NCBI RefSeq assembly: GCF_000425345.1
Contig: NZ_AUDG01000008.1
Location: 62,001 to 126,000, forward strand
Direction of reading: 5' to 3'
Length of the DNA stretch: 64,000 nucleotides
Source of the DNA: Rheinheimera baltica DSM 14885
GTDB taxonomy: Bacteria > Pseudomonadota > Gammaproteobacteria > Enterobacterales > Alteromonadaceae
Of this stretch, positions 35,674-46,073 are shown piece after piece (the first letter of the stretch is position 1; each line of letters starts with the position of its first letter). The notes below the pieces were generated by a model that ran no database searches, was not told where the DNA came from, and was given only the letters and a program-made list of their open reading frames with translations. The position numbers and the translations under genes are program-made.

Positions 35674-37293
35674 TTAAACGCGGAATAGGCGGGTAATATT
35701 TTCTAAATTTTGTGCCAGTGACGCGAGCTCGCTACTGGCTTTAGCAATATTGTTAGCACTTTCGGAGCTGTGCTCGGTGTTGGTATATATTTCGTCTACG
35801 TGATGGACAATATTACTCGCCATTTTTTGCTGATCATCTGTAGCATCTGCAATCTGCTGATTCATTAAGCGAATTTGAGTAATGCTTTTGGTGATCATTT
35901 GCAACGCATCACCAGCCTGATTTGCTGACTGCACACTATTATCGGCTTGAGCGGTACTTTGCTGCATTTTCTGCACCGCGAGACGCGCGGCAGTTTGCAG
36001 TTGTTCAATTGTACGCTGAATTTCCTCAGTTGATTTTTGTGTGCGAGATGCCAAAGTACGAACTTCGTCCGCTACAACAGCAAATCCTCGTCCTTGTTCA
36101 CCGGCTCTGGCTGCTTCAATCGCGGCATTCAGTGCCAGCAGATTTGTTTGTTCAGCAATACCTTTAATTACGCTAAGTACTGTGCCAACCTGATTCGCAT
36201 CTTTTTCAAGCTGCATAATAACGTCGGATGCGTCTTGCACATTACCGGCTAACTGCTGAATATTTTGTACTGTAGAGATTACAGTTTGCTGGCCTTGGCC
36301 TGCCGCTTCGCTTGATTGAGTGGCTGCAGCGGCAGCTTCGTTTGCACTGTTAACTTCTGCCACCACGCTGGCACTCATGTCGTCAACGGCATGTTTAGCC
36401 TGATTTGCCGCATTACGTTGCTGGGCTATAGTTTTATTGGTGTCGTCAGTGAGCTCGCGTAAATCCTTTGCTAAAGCAGACAGCGGCACTGCCGTATTAA
36501 TGATGTCTTTAACAACGTGCTGAAGCTTTTGCATAAAGGTGTTGAACCAGTGAGCTAAGTCACCTAACTCGTCCTTATTGTCGCTGTGAATTCGCGCGGT
36601 TAAATCACCGTCTTCTTTGGCTAAACTCTGCAGTGAGCTAATCATACTACCTAAGCTACTCTGAATGCCCCTAGCTACTGGAAAAGCGGTACCAAACAGT
36701 GCGATAAAGGTGATGGCACCCATAATAACGCCTACCCAGATTAATCTACCCGCTTGCTCACTAGCGTCATCAATGCTGGTCGTAAACTGTTGCAGCCTTT
36801 GGTCACGGAATTGTGTCAACAGTTTCTCGGTTGTGTCGTAGTCAGCATTCATTTTCTCTGAGCGCTGCGGCAGCGTACTGTAATCTGCCGTATTGTTGAT
36901 CATCTCTTGTGAGACTTTATACGCTACCTGGTAGTAAGCGTCGTAGCTTTGGCTAATTTTACTAACGGGGGTTCCGTAATCGTTATTAAGCTTGGCTATG
37001 GTGTTAAGACCTTCCGCGAACTGCTTGCCGAAGTTTGCTGCACCAGTCAGTGCTTCCTCATCACCAGTGGTGACAGCACTTGCCAATGAATCTTTTATTC
37101 GTTCAAGCAACACTAGCGAGCTTTGCGATGCCTGCAAAACCGGAAATTGTACATCTCGGGTTTGTTCCAGCGTTTTTACGTTATTTAGGGCGGTATTGCT
37201 TGCCAAAATAAGGTAGATAACAAAACTTAGTGTACCAATTAATGGTATTAAGTAGATTTTCTTCGCGATAGACAGACGTCGTAACACATCCAT
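35674..37293 (-). CDS. Methyl-accepting chemotaxis protein
   Basis: A 539-aa chemoreceptor. TM1 is at about 12-31, a four-helix-bundle-type periplasmic domain of about 150 residues follows, and TM2 lies at about 183-207 ([19 protein letters not shown]). HAMP and the tip [20 protein letters not shown] come next. No C-terminal CheR-docking pentapeptide is seen. AGAGG is eight bases before the ATG, and a TATACT -10-like element lies further upstream. The ligand is unknown. It is the third full receptor in the window, none beside che genes. Confidence 0.92.
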   Translation of the reverse strand: MDVLRRLSIAKKIYLIPLIGTLSFVIYLILASNTALNNVKTLEQTRDVQFPVLQASQSSLVLLERIKDSLASAVTTGDEEALTGAANFGKQFAEGLNTIAKLNNDYGTPVSKISQSYDAYYQVAYKVSQEMINNTADYSTLPQRSEKMNADYDTTEKLLTQFRDQRLQQFTTSIDDASEQAGRLIWVGVIMGAITFIALFGTAFPVARGIQSSLGSMISSLQSLAKEDGDLTARIHSDNKDELGDLAHWFNTFMQKLQHVVKDIINTAVPLSALAKDLRELTDDTNKTIAQQRNAANQAKHAVDDMSASVVAEVNSANEAAAAATQSSEAAGQGQQTVISTVQNIQQLAGNVQDASDVIMQLEKDANQVGTVLSVIKGIAEQTNLLALNAAIEAARAGEQGRGFAVVADEVRTLASRTQKSTEEIQRTIEQLQTAARLAVQKMQQSTAQADNSVQSANQAGDALQMITKSITQIRLMNQQIADATDDQQKMASNIVHHVDEIYTNTEHSSESANNIAKASSELASLAQNLENITRLFRV

Positions 37294-37398
37294 ACTGCAG
37301 GCCTCTGTGATATTGATGGAACATTATTAGAATTTGTTTAAAGTTAGTATAGTGCTTTAATTTCGCAAATGCTTGTTGTTGTTAGAATTGATAGGTAG

Positions 37399-37430
37399 AA
37401 AAAACAAAGCCCGTAATATTCCGGGCTTTG
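37399..37430 (-). terminator. ppa rho-independent terminator
   Basis: On the minus strand CAAAGCCCG and CGGGCTTTG form a 9-bp stem with an 8-base loop, followed by a T-run. Confidence 0.88.
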
Positions 37431-37446
37431 GTCAAATTAGAGTCGA

Positions 37447-37974
37447 TTATTTTTTTGCCCGTTCAAAGGACGTCATGATTTCAGCTTTAGCGGCTGCAGC
37501 ATCGCCCCAGCCATTTACTTTCACCCATTTACCGGCTTCAAGTTCTTTGTATCGCTCAAAAAAGTGCTGGATTTGCTTTTTCAGCAGCTCATCTACATCA
37601 CCGATGTCTTGAATATGGTCGTAAAGTTTGGTGAGTTTGCTTACTGGTACGGCGATAACTTTTGCATCTTCGCCTGATTCGTCTGACATAAACAACACAC
37701 CAACAGGGCGGCATGTGATCACTGCACCAGGAACCAGTGGGTATGGTGTTGGCACCAATACATCAACCGGGTCACCATCAAGCGATAAAGTATGATTAAC
37801 AAACCCATAGTTACATGGATAAAACATAGGTGTGGCCATAAAGCGATCTACCCACACGGTGCCAGTATCTTTATCAACTTCGTATTTAATTGGGTCGGCG
37901 TTGGCCGGAATTTCAATAATTACGTTAATTTCTTCTGGCAGGTTTTTACCTGCTGCAACATCGCTTAAGCTCAT
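37447..37974 (-). CDS. ppa: Inorganic pyrophosphatase, family I
   Basis: A 175-aa Mg-dependent hexameric soluble pyrophosphatase. Family motifs are [35 protein letters not shown], and the signature DGDPVDVLV with its metal-binding aspartates. [13 protein letters not shown] follows. AAGGA precedes the ATG by seven bases. A TATAAT lies at 38002-38007 on the minus strand and could be its -10. It pulls pyrophosphate-releasing biosynthesis forward. Confidence 0.98.
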   Translation of the reverse strand: MSLSDVAAGKNLPEEINVIIEIPANADPIKYEVDKDTGTVWVDRFMATPMFYPCNYGFVNHTLSLDGDPVDVLVPTPYPLVPGAVITCRPVGVLFMSDESGEDAKVIAVPVSKLTKLYDHIQDIGDVDELLKKQIQHFFERYKELEAGKWVKVNGWGDAAAAKAEIMTSFERAKK

Positions 37975-38020
37975 GGCCTGATCCTTAGGTTTTAATACAA
38001 GATTATAAATATGCTTCGTT

Positions 38021-38045
38021 AAAATTGGCGCTTATTATAGCGCCA
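38021..38045 (-). terminator. fbp terminator
   Basis: TGGCGCT and AGCGCCA pair (7 bp) around a 6-base loop and, on the minus strand, are followed by AATTTT. It lies 16 bases after the fbp stop. Confidence 0.6.
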
Positions 38046-38061
38046 GCGATAAAAATGGCTA

Positions 38062-39030
38062 TTACTTGTGATAGGCAACGCAGCTTTCTACTTCGTGTTT
38101 GGAGCCTAATATGACCGCAACGCGCTGGTGTATGTCGGTTGGTACAATATCCATAATGCGTTCGTAACCGGTAGAGCTGACACCACCAGCCTGTTCTACC
38201 AGAAAGCTCATTGGATTGGCTTCATACATTAGTCGCAGTTTGTCAGGTTTGTTGGCATCTTTAGTATCACGTGGGTAAGCAAAAATACCCCCTCGGCATA
38301 ATACACGGTGCACATCACCCACCATCGCCGCTATCCAGCGCATATTGTAGTTTTTACCGCGCGGGCCTTCTTTGCCTTTAAGCAGATCATCAATATAGGC
38401 CTGCATGGCAGGTTGCCAGTAACGCTGGTTAGACATATTAATGGCAAACTCAGCGGTGTATTTGGGAATAGCAGCTTGCTCTTCGGTGAGTAAGAAACCG
38501 CCATAGGTTTTATCCAAGGTATATAACCGTGTGCCTTTGCCAGTGGTTAAGGCCAACATGGTCGAGGGGCCGAAAAGAACATAGCCTGCGGCAAGCTGTG
38601 CGCTGCCTGGCTGTAAAAACTGACTGGCGTCTTCGGCAGCTTTATCTGCTTGCGCAGGTAGAATTGAGAAAATAGTGCCAATTAAGCTGTTAATGTCGGT
38701 ATTTGACGAGCCATCTAATGGATCAAAGGTCACCAAATATTTTCCATCAGGGTTACCCGCGACCGTGTCGTCTTCTTCTTCTGAACTAATAGCTTTAACA
38801 ACGCCGGTATCTAAAATAACTTCTTTTAGCAATTCGTTGGCAATAATATCGAGCTTTTTCTGCGTTTCCCCTTGAATATTTTGTCCAAGGGTAGAACCTA
38901 ATACCCCAGCGAGTTCACCCTGACTAACCCTAAATGATATCTCACGACAGGCGGCCAATATGGTTTTAATCAGTGAAATCAGGTCACTATCGACTCCGTC
39001 CTGTTGCAGTACTGGCGATATGCGGCGCAT
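38062..39030 (-). CDS. fbp: Fructose-1,6-bisphosphatase, class I
   Basis: A 322-aa gluconeogenic enzyme (fructose-1,6-bisphosphate to fructose-6-phosphate). Class I motifs are [12 protein letters not shown], the metal site [29 protein letters not shown], and [12 protein letters not shown] in the sugar-phosphate site. AAGGA precedes the ATG. It is divergent from mpl. Confidence 0.97.
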   Translation of the reverse strand: MRRISPVLQQDGVDSDLISLIKTILAACREISFRVSQGELAGVLGSTLGQNIQGETQKKLDIIANELLKEVILDTGVVKAISSEEEDDTVAGNPDGKYLVTFDPLDGSSNTDINSLIGTIFSILPAQADKAAEDASQFLQPGSAQLAAGYVLFGPSTMLALTTGKGTRLYTLDKTYGGFLLTEEQAAIPKYTAEFAINMSNQRYWQPAMQAYIDDLLKGKEGPRGKNYNMRWIAAMVGDVHRVLCRGGIFAYPRDTKDANKPDKLRLMYEANPMSFLVEQAGGVSSTGYERIMDIVPTDIHQRVAVILGSKHEVESCVAYHK

Positions 39031-39136
39031 GTAGTAGGTTCCTTATGGGTAATTATATTATTTGGACAGTAAAGGCTTGGCTATTTTAAAGAATTTATCA
39101 GCAAATTGCAGTTGTTACTGCCAACAAGTTCATATT

Positions 39137-39145
39137 TGCTACAAT
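39137..39145 (+). promoter_or_regulatory. Extended -10 promoter of mpl operon
   Basis: TGCTACAAT is an extended -10 (TGN plus TACAAT). Predicted start is about 21 bases before the mpl ATG at 39173. No good -35 was found. Confidence 0.45.
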
Positions 39146-39172
39146 GGCGACAGCTAATTTTCAGGAATTAAT

Positions 39173-40531
39173 ATGCATATTCATATTCTCGGCATTTGCG
39201 GCACCTTTATGGGCGGTATTGCGGCTATTGCAAAAGCACTGGGGCATAAGGTTACCGGCTCTGACGCTAATGTATATCCACCAATGAGTACTCAGTTAGC
39301 GCAGCTTGGGATTGAGTTAACCCAAGGCTGGGACCCCGCGCAGTTTGAGCCTACACCGGATCTGGTTATTATTGGTAATGCCTTGTCGCGCGGCAATGTT
39401 GCGGTTGAGTATGTATTAAATACCAATTTACCTTACACTTCAGGCCCACAATGGCTGGCAGAACAGGTGTTGCACGACCGTTGGGTGCTGGCTGTGTCGG
39501 GCACCCACGGCAAGACCACTACCAGCACCATGCTGGCATGGATTTTAGATTATGCCGGTTTAAAGCCCGGGTTTTTAATCGGCGGCATACCGCAAAACTT
39601 CGATTGTTCAGCACGACTGGGCGAGTCACCGTTTTTTGTCATTGAAGCAGATGAATATGACACCGCATTTTTTGATAAGCGCTCTAAGTTTGTGCATTAC
39701 CGGCCGCGAACATTGGTCATTAATAATCTCGAATATGATCATGCGGATATTTTCCCTGATTTAGCGGCTATTCAGCGTCAGTTTCATCATTTATTGCGCA
39801 TGGTTCCGTCTAACGGCTTGGTTTTGGCACCGGAAGATACTGTGGCGGTTAAGCAAACGCTGGATATGGGCTGTTGGAGTGAACGACAGAGCTATGGTAA
39901 AGATTGGCATGCCAAGTTAATACAATGTGATGGAAGCCACTTCTCATTGCATTATTGCGACAACATGCTGGGCGAACTTAACTGGCAACTTAGCGGCCAG
40001 CATAATGTTGATAACGCCGTCATGGCTATTGCTGCAGCGCGCCACGCCGGCGTGCCGGTTGCTATTGCACTGGAAGCGTTAGGTCGTTTTGTGGCGCCAA
40101 AGCGGCGTATGGAGCTAAAAGCTGATGTAGCAGATATCAAGGTTTATGATGATTTTGCTCACCATCCAACAGCGATTAGCACCACCTTGCAGGGTATTAG
40201 AAATAAAGTAGGCCAAAACCGGGTACTTGCCGTACTAGAACCGCGCTCAAATACGATGCGTATGGGCGTGCATCAGGCCGCGTTGCCATTGTCTTTGGCA
40301 TTAGCAGATTTGGTGTTTCTGTATGAGCCTGCCAATGCCAATTGGTCGTTAGACTCGCTTTGCCGCGCCTTGGCACCAAAAGCCACTCTGTCACAGGATA
40401 TCGATGCGTTAGTCAGTGTGTTGTGTGAACAAGCACAGCATGGTGACAGCATTGTTGTAATGAGTAATGGTGGTTTTGGCGGCATTCACGATAAGCTAAT
40501 TGCGGCATTAAAACGCAAATGGGAGCATTAA
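39173..40531 (+). CDS. mpl: UDP-MurNAc:tripeptide ligase Mpl
   Basis: A 452-aa Mur-ligase-family enzyme that attaches recycled L-Ala-gamma-D-Glu-meso-DAP to UDP-MurNAc in the cytoplasm. The N-terminal motif [28 protein letters not shown] is specific to Mpl. The ATP loop is [10 protein letters not shown], with [12 protein letters not shown], and the C-terminal domain has [14 protein letters not shown] precedes the ATG. It heads an operon in which every junction overlaps. Confidence 0.97.
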   Translation: MHIHILGICGTFMGGIAAIAKALGHKVTGSDANVYPPMSTQLAQLGIELTQGWDPAQFEPTPDLVIIGNALSRGNVAVEYVLNTNLPYTSGPQWLAEQVLHDRWVLAVSGTHGKTTTSTMLAWILDYAGLKPGFLIGGIPQNFDCSARLGESPFFVIEADEYDTAFFDKRSKFVHYRPRTLVINNLEYDHADIFPDLAAIQRQFHHLLRMVPSNGLVLAPEDTVAVKQTLDMGCWSERQSYGKDWHAKLIQCDGSHFSLHYCDNMLGELNWQLSGQHNVDNAVMAIAAARHAGVPVAIALEALGRFVAPKRRMELKADVADIKVYDDFAHHPTAISTTLQGIRNKVGQNRVLAVLEPRSNTMRMGVHQAALPLSLALADLVFLYEPANANWSLDSLCRALAPKATLSQDIDALVSVLCEQAQHGDSIVVMSNGGFGGIHDKLIAALKRKWEH

Positions 40532-41172
40532 TGACAACGTCACACGAGATTACGCTGGCTTTTAGCGGGGCTTCCGGTGCACCTTACGGTTGGCGCTTAC
40601 TTGAGCTATTGCTGGCGCAAGGCATTAAAGTACATTTGTTAGTTTCTAGTGCCGCCAGAGTTGTTTTTGCTACCGAACACGACATTAAACTTCCTGCTGC
40701 ACCGGAGAAATGCACCCAAATGCTGCTGGCGCATTTTGGTTGTGATGTCGGGTTGTTAAAAGTGTACGGCAAAGATGATTGGTTCTCGCCGGTAGCATCT
40801 GGTTCTGCGGCGCCCAAACAGATGGTTATTTGCCCATGTTCTACCGGCACTGTTTCCAGTATTGCCGTTGGCGCTAGCGATAACTTAATTGAACGTGCGG
40901 CGGATGTGGTGATTAAAGAAGGCGGCCAGCTTATTTTAGTACCGCGTGAAAGCCCGCTTAGTGCTATCCATCTTGAAAACTTACTGAAACTGGCCAAACT
41001 GGGGGTCACCATCATGCCTGCAGCGCCTGGTTTCTATCATCAACCTAAGCAAATCAGTGATTTAGTCGATTTTATGGTGGCGCGTATTTTAGACCATTTA
41101 AAGGTGCCACATCAGTTATTAAGTCGTTGGGGATATAGCGGTAATACAACGCAGACAGGAGAACAACATTGA
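40531..41172 (+). CDS. ubiX: Flavin prenyltransferase UbiX
   Basis: A 213-aa flavoprotein that makes prenylated FMN for UbiD-type decarboxylation in ubiquinone synthesis. Motifs are [17 protein letters not shown] (FMN/prenyl site), [26 protein letters not shown] and [19 protein letters not shown]. The ATG at 40531 shares its A with the mpl stop TAA, and GGGAG lies five bases upstream; an earlier ATG (40519) would lie inside mpl. The stop overlaps the TTG of the next gene. Confidence 0.96.
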   Translation: MTTSHEITLAFSGASGAPYGWRLLELLLAQGIKVHLLVSSAARVVFATEHDIKLPAAPEKCTQMLLAHFGCDVGLLKVYGKDDWFSPVASGSAAPKQMVICPCSTGTVSSIAVGASDNLIERAADVVIKEGGQLILVPRESPLSAIHLENLLKLAKLGVTIMPAAPGFYHQPKQISDLVDFMVARILDHLKVPHQLLSRWGYSGNTTQTGEQH

Positions 41173-42095
41173 GTTTAGCTTTAGACATAACAAACCTGCA
41201 TAAGGTGTATAAAAGCGGCACTGTGGCGCTAAGGGGTATCAATTTACAGGTACAGCAGGGCGATTTTTTTGCGATGTTAGGCCCTAATGGCGCGGGTAAA
41301 AGTACAGCTATTGGTGTAATTAGCGCGCTAGTAAACAAAACCCAGGGCAGCGTGAAAGTATTTGGTTATGACATTGATACCGAACTGGAAGCTGCGAAAA
41401 GTCAATTGGGGTTAGTGCCTCAGGAGTTTAACTTTAATCAGTTTGAAACTGTGCTGCAGATTGTTGTCAATCAGGCTGGTTATTACGGTGTGTCAAAGCC
41501 GCTGGCGTTAGAGCGGGCGGAAAAATACCTGGGGCAGTTAGGGCTGTGGGAAAAACGCCTGGCCAGTGCTCGGGAGCTATCTGGCGGCATGAAGCGACGT
41601 TTAATGATTGCCCGTGCATTAATGCATGAGCCTAAACTGCTCATTTTAGACGAGCCCACTGCAGGTGTTGATATTGAACTGCGGCGTTCTATGTGGGAGT
41701 TTTTACGCAAAATTAATCAGCAGGGGGTCACAATCATTTTAACCACGCATTATCTGGAAGAAGCGGAAATGCTGTGCCGGAATATTGCCATTATCGACAA
41801 AGGCCAAATTGTTGAAAATACCACAATGAAATCTTTGCTTGCCAAGTTAACGAAAGAAACCTTTGTACTGGATCTTGCCGCTGAGCCTTCTGGCATCAAG
41901 CTTGATGGCTTTGGCTGGCGCGCGTTGGAAGGGCAAAGCATTGAAGTTGATGTGGACAAAGCCCAAGGGCTCAATGCTATTTTCGCTCAGCTGACAGCAC
42001 AGGACATTAAGGTGTTATCAATGCGCAACAAAGCAAACCGGCTGGAGGAGTTATTTGTCTCCCTGGTTGAACATGGCCGTGGAGGTGCACAATGA
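41169..42095 (+). CDS. yadG: ABC transporter ATP-binding protein YadG
   Basis: A 308-aa ABC-2-type ATPase. Walker A is GPNGAGKST, the Q-loop QEFNFNQ, the signature LSGGMKRRL, Walker [11 protein letters not shown], and the H-loop TTHYLEE. The start is a TTG that overlaps the ubiX stop, with AGGAG seven bases upstream. It is paired with the permease below, as in E. coli yadGH; the substrate of that transporter is unknown. The extra C-terminal part (about 215-308) is typical of export ATPases. Confidence 0.92.
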   Translation: MSLALDITNLHKVYKSGTVALRGINLQVQQGDFFAMLGPNGAGKSTAIGVISALVNKTQGSVKVFGYDIDTELEAAKSQLGLVPQEFNFNQFETVLQIVVNQAGYYGVSKPLALERAEKYLGQLGLWEKRLASARELSGGMKRRLMIARALMHEPKLLILDEPTAGVDIELRRSMWEFLRKINQQGVTIILTTHYLEEAEMLCRNIAIIDKGQIVENTTMKSLLAKLTKETFVLDLAAEPSGIKLDGFGWRALEGQSIEVDVDKAQGLNAIFAQLTAQDIKVLSMRNKANRLEELFVSLVEHGRGGAQ

Positions 42096-42865
42096 GCCAG
42101 GCCAATTATATCGTTGCGGTAAAAAGCATTTTAAATAAAGAAACGAATCGTTTTTTACGCATTTGGATCCAAACCTTGGTGCCACCGGCCATTACGATGA
42201 CGTTGTATTTTGTCATTTTTGGCAGCCTGATAGGGTCGCGTATTGGTGATATGGGCGGTTTCAGTTACATGGAATTTATCGTGCCCGGCCTGATAATGAT
42301 GTCGGTGATTACCAATTCCTATTCTAATGTTGCGTCATCTTTTTTTAGTGCTAAGTTTCAGCGCAATGTGGAAGAACTATTGGTTGCGCCTGTACCCAAT
42401 TATATTATTGTGCTTGGCTTTATTGGCGGTGGTATGGCCAGGGGCATGTTGGTGGGGTTAATTGTAACCATTTTATCGTTATTTTTTGTCACCATCCAAA
42501 TTCATAATTTAGCCGTGATCATTATTACCGTAACGTTAACCTCTATGTTGTTTTCACTTGGTGGCCTAATAAATGCGATATATGCCAAGACCTTCGATGA
42601 TATCAGTATCATACCAACATTTGTGCTTACGCCATTAACCTACCTTGGCGGTGTGTTTTACTCGTTAACCTTGTTACCTGGCTTTTGGCAACATGTGGCC
42701 GCACTGAACCCGGTTGTCTACATGGTTAATGCTTTTCGCTATGGTTTTCTGGGTGTAACTGATGTCAGTTTATGGTTAGCGCTAGCAGTGGTAGTGGGCT
42801 TTATTGTGGTGCTGTTTAGCTATGCCATGTACTTGATTAATCGCGGCATTGGCTTACGTAGTTAG
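42092..42865 (+). CDS. yadH: ABC-2 transporter permease YadH
   Basis: A 257-aa permease with about six membrane helices. It follows E. coli YadH through much of its length (RIWIQTLVPPAITMTLYFVIFGSLIGSRIGDM, SSFFSAKFQRNVEELLVAPVP, FDDISIIPTFVLTPLTYLGGVFYSLTLLP). The ATG overlaps the yadG stop by 4 bases. Likely an exporter; cargo unknown. Confidence 0.93.
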   Translation: MSQANYIVAVKSILNKETNRFLRIWIQTLVPPAITMTLYFVIFGSLIGSRIGDMGGFSYMEFIVPGLIMMSVITNSYSNVASSFFSAKFQRNVEELLVAPVPNYIIVLGFIGGGMARGMLVGLIVTILSLFFVTIQIHNLAVIIITVTLTSMLFSLGGLINAIYAKTFDDISIIPTFVLTPLTYLGGVFYSLTLLPGFWQHVAALNPVVYMVNAFRYGFLGVTDVSLWLALAVVVGFIVVLFSYAMYLINRGIGLRS

Positions 42866-43004
42866 CCTACGCCTGAATCGCGCCTTAACCGGTCTGGCCA
42901 GTGTGACATTTTTTTGCAGACATTTTTCAACGCTTGCAGTAAAGTGACCGCCTTTTCCAGGCCGTTTTAGTAACTGCTAAACCAGTATGTAGAGTAGCAA
43001 TAGC

Positions 43005-44651
43005 ATGACCGAACCGAGCAAACGACAGGCAACTGCGTCAGAAGAGGCGCTTTGGCGCATCTTCACGGTGCCGGAAGCGCCTGACTCTACACTGAGCATC
43101 ATAGAGCAGAATCTTTCACAGAACCTGGCCGGTTTTTTACGTGAAAGTATCGTCGCGGTAGAAAAACCTTTATGGCAGATTGAGCGTGACTTTCAGGCTC
43201 ATCATATTCCACAAATGCCTAATTTCGTTTCTGACTACGCCGAAAGCTTGATGCAAAAACTGGTTGCGCATTCGGTGCACACCGCCGCGCCTAGTTTTAT
43301 TGGTCATATGACGTCTGCACTGCCTTATTTTGTGTTGTCGCTGTCAAAAATGATGGTGGGGTTAAACCAAAATCTGGTGAAAATTGAAACCTCCAAAGCC
43401 TTTACACCAATGGAGCGTCAAGTGTTGGGCATGATGCATCATTTGGTGTATGGCGAAGGTGACGGCTTTTACAAAAAGTGGATGCACAGCGCGAATCATT
43501 CTCTGGGTGCATTCTGTTCTGGCGGTACCATTGCTAATATCACCGCGTTGTGGATAGCACGAAACCGGTTGCTTAAAGCAGACGGTAACTTTAAAGGTAT
43601 AGCGCGAGAAGGCTTGTTTAAAGCCATGAAACACTATGGCTATGAAGGCCTGGCAATTTTGGTGTCCGAACGCGGGCATTATTCTTTGGGCAAAGCGGCA
43701 GATGTGTTAGGCATAGGCCGAGAGTCGCTGATTGCGGTTAAAGCTGACGCCAATAATAAAATTGATACTGTGGCATTGGCCGATAAAATGGCTGAGTTGA
43801 AGGCAGCCAATATCAGGGTATTGGCTATTGTAGGTGTAGCGGGTACTACTGAAACCGGAAATGTCGATCCACTACATCAACTGGCTGATATTGCTGAGCA
43901 GTATCAATGTCACTTTCATGTTGATGCGGCATGGGGCGGTGCAACCTTGCTGTCCGACAAATACCGTCATTTGCTTGCAGGTATCGAGCGTGCAGATTCG
44001 GTGACTATTGATGCGCACAAGCAAATGTATGTACCAATGGGAGCCGGCATGGTGGTGTTTAAACATCCTTCTGCGGCGCATGCCATTGAGCATCATGCTG
44101 AGTATATTCTGCGTAAAGGTTCAAAAGATCTCGGTAGCCAGACACTGGAAGGGTCACGCCCGGGTATGGCGATGTTGGTGCACGCCTGTTTGCAGGTGAT
44201 TGGCCGTGACGGCTATGAAATCTTGATAAACCGCAGTCTGGAAAAAGCCCGCTATTTTGCCACGCTTATTCAACACAATATTGATTTTGAACTTATTACC
44301 GAGCCAGAACTTTGCTTGCTAACCTACCGCTACGTGCCTGCCCTGGTACAACAAGCGATGGCTAAAGCCAGTGCTGAGCAGTTACAACGCTTTAATGAAT
44401 TGCTAAATGGCCTGACCAAATTTATTCAAAAACGCCAACGTGAAGAAGGTAAGTCGTTTGTCTCTCGTACCCGCCTGACGCCAGCCCGCTATAACCGCCA
44501 GGAGACCATTGTGTTTCGTGTGGTGCTGGCTAATCCGTTAACCACAGAACAAATACTGCATGATGTACTGGTAGAGCAAGATCAGTTGGCGCAACTGGAT
44601 AAAGACTATTACCCTAAGCTGCTGCAGTTAGCAAAAGAACTGGCGGCGTAA
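43005..44651 (+). CDS. panP: PLP-dependent aspartate 1-decarboxylase PanP
   Basis: A 548-aa group II PLP decarboxylase resembling glutamate decarboxylases. The PLP Lys is 339 in VTIDAHKQMYVPMG, and the ring-stacking region is HVDAAWGG (Asp307). It matches the PanP type described in Vibrio/Shewanella-like bacteria (TIGR03799), which makes beta-alanine for pantothenate in species without PanD. panB and panC lie about 6-7 kb away on the other strand, and no panD is in the window, which fits. No good SD is seen before the ATG. Glutamate decarboxylase is the alternative. Confidence 0.85.
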   Translation: MTEPSKRQATASEEALWRIFTVPEAPDSTLSIIEQNLSQNLAGFLRESIVAVEKPLWQIERDFQAHHIPQMPNFVSDYAESLMQKLVAHSVHTAAPSFIGHMTSALPYFVLSLSKMMVGLNQNLVKIETSKAFTPMERQVLGMMHHLVYGEGDGFYKKWMHSANHSLGAFCSGGTIANITALWIARNRLLKADGNFKGIAREGLFKAMKHYGYEGLAILVSERGHYSLGKAADVLGIGRESLIAVKADANNKIDTVALADKMAELKAANIRVLAIVGVAGTTETGNVDPLHQLADIAEQYQCHFHVDAAWGGATLLSDKYRHLLAGIERADSVTIDAHKQMYVPMGAGMVVFKHPSAAHAIEHHAEYILRKGSKDLGSQTLEGSRPGMAMLVHACLQVIGRDGYEILINRSLEKARYFATLIQHNIDFELITEPELCLLTYRYVPALVQQAMAKASAEQLQRFNELLNGLTKFIQKRQREEGKSFVSRTRLTPARYNRQETIVFRVVLANPLTTEQILHDVLVEQDQLAQLDKDYYPKLLQLAKELAA

Positions 44652-44670
44652 TCTACGCCGTTTGTCCTTA
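44645..44670 (+). terminator. Candidate terminator at the panP stop
   Basis: CGGCGTA and TACGCCG pair perfectly around ATC, covering the stop codon, followed by TTTGTCCTT. The T-run is weak. Confidence 0.4.
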
Positions 44671-44723
44671 GCCGCGTTACAGGCTATTATCTGTCGAAAA
44701 TGATATAGCAACGGACTGATTTT

Positions 44724-45362
44724 ATGCGTTATCTTTTGGTTTTACTGCCTTTATTACTAAGCCTTAGTGCGTGTCAAACTGCGTATTATTCCGCTATGGA
44801 AAAAGTGGGCGTGCATAAACGCGATATTCTGGCCGATAGGGTAGAAGAGGCACAGGAGTCACAGCAAGAAGCACAACAGCAGTTTAAATCAGCACTGGAG
44901 CAATTTAGTAGCCTGATTAAATTTGATGGTGGCGACTTACAGCGGGTTTATGAGGCAACCGACAGCGAGTTTCAGGCTTGTAGTGCAGCAGCTGAAGACG
45001 TATCGGCGCGAATTAATAGTATTGAATCTGTAGCGGATGCGCTGTTTGACGAGTGGCAGGATGAACTGGAGCAGTACACCAATACCTCGCTAAAACAAGA
45101 CAGTGCAAGAAAACTGGCTAATACCAAACGGCAATATAACAGCTTGTTGAAAACCATGCGGCGTGCAGAAAAGAGTATGCAACCGGTATTGGCATCGCTT
45201 AAAGATAATACCCTGTATTTAAAGCATAACTTAAATGCAAAGGCGATAGGCGCCTTGCAGGGCGAATTTAATTCGGTGCAAAAAGACATTAACCGGTTAA
45301 TAGATGATATGAATAAAGCCATTGCCCAATCAGAGCAATTTGTGGCAACGTTAAAACAGTAA
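44724..45362 (+). CDS. DUF2959 lipoprotein
   Basis: A 212-aa protein with a lipoprotein signal (LLLSLSAC, acylated Cys17) and a helical, coiled-coil-like, Gln-rich body. KVGVHKRDILADRVEEAQESQQEAQQQFKSAL marks DUF2959. The function is unknown; a location facing the periplasm is inferred. It is followed 52 bp later by the small membrane gene. Confidence 0.8.
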   Translation: MRYLLVLLPLLLSLSACQTAYYSAMEKVGVHKRDILADRVEEAQESQQEAQQQFKSALEQFSSLIKFDGGDLQRVYEATDSEFQACSAAAEDVSARINSIESVADALFDEWQDELEQYTNTSLKQDSARKLANTKRQYNSLLKTMRRAEKSMQPVLASLKDNTLYLKHNLNAKAIGALQGEFNSVQKDINRLIDDMNKAIAQSEQFVATLKQ

Positions 45363-45414
45363 AGCTTGTCTGCCGGTATGTAGGCAGCTTAACGTTATTA
45401 AAAAGGAGTGAGTT

Positions 45415-45633
45415 ATGGCAGGTCAGGGGTCTGGCGGCAATGTGATTGCAGCCTTATGTAATGTGTTTATTCCGGGGTTAGGTCAGCTGGTGCAAGGCCG
45501 TATTCTAGCGGCGATTATTTTCTTTTTAGTCTGTGTGGCCGGTTATGCCACCTGGTTTTTGGTGATACCCGGTATTATTGCTGTAATAGTGCATATCTGG
45601 GCCATTATTGACGCCGCTAAGTTCAAGCCATAG
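45415..45633 (+). CDS. Small two-helix membrane protein (TM2/YlaC-like hydrophobic peptide)
   Basis: A 72-aa protein with a strong SD (AAGGAG, six bases before ATG), so it is probably real. IPGLGQLVQGR is followed by two close hydrophobic helices (about 31-50 and 50-65). The PGLGQ-x-GR turn recalls small TM2-type membrane proteins. No function is known. The gene end lies in a short tandem repeat. Confidence 0.7.
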   Translation: MAGQGSGGNVIAALCNVFIPGLGQLVQGRILAAIIFFLVCVAGYATWFLVIPGIIAVIVHIWAIIDAAKFKP

Positions 45634-45644
45634 TTCAAGGCCAT
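45620..45644 (+). repeat. Tandem repeat over the stop of the small membrane gene
   Basis: AGTTCAAGCCAT (45620-45631) is followed directly by AGTTCAAGGCCAT (45632-45644). The stop codon lies across the junction, so slippage could change the C-terminus. Confidence 0.6.
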
Positions 45645-46073
45645 AGTTTTAGCCGGTAACGGCTACCCCTTAGGTTTATGTTATTTTCACACCCAGACAT
45701 AGCGGCTTTGCAGTAGCGACAGCCGCTTAATGTATTGCGGCAAGCCGCATTGTTGTTCTGCACCGGCCTAAATAACCCCAGTGCCTGTATTAATTTGGTG
45801 CCACTATTAATCCAGGTGAAAATACTGCAAATCAAACGCCCTGGATACTGAACCGCGCCAAGCAGTGCAGTTCATCTGGATACTTTGGGCTAGCGTAAAG
45901 TTTTTTCATAAAACAGGTTTCCTCTAAACATCCTGGCTACAGAGCATAGCCATCAGCATGGTTATAATTTGAACTGTGACATTTTTTCTGCCTTGATGTA
46001 GTACATTACTAATGAGTCATTGTGGCCGGTAAAACGCAGCTGCACAGAGTTTAATCAACCTAGGGAATGCATT
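45634..46073 (+). other. Intergenic gap before the SLC13 pair
   Basis: No supported gene in these 440 bases. A TAGCCG/CGGCTA hairpin with a GTAA loop is at 45650-45665. A TATAAT at 45963-45968 with a poor -35 may be the promoter of the transporter pair. A 66-codon minus-strand frame (45635-45835) has no recognisable features. Confidence 0.4.

Noticed and set aside
45635-45835. 66-codon minus-strand frame
   Set aside because: No SD, no recognisable motif, and it overlaps the small gene's repeat and hairpin; treated as chance.
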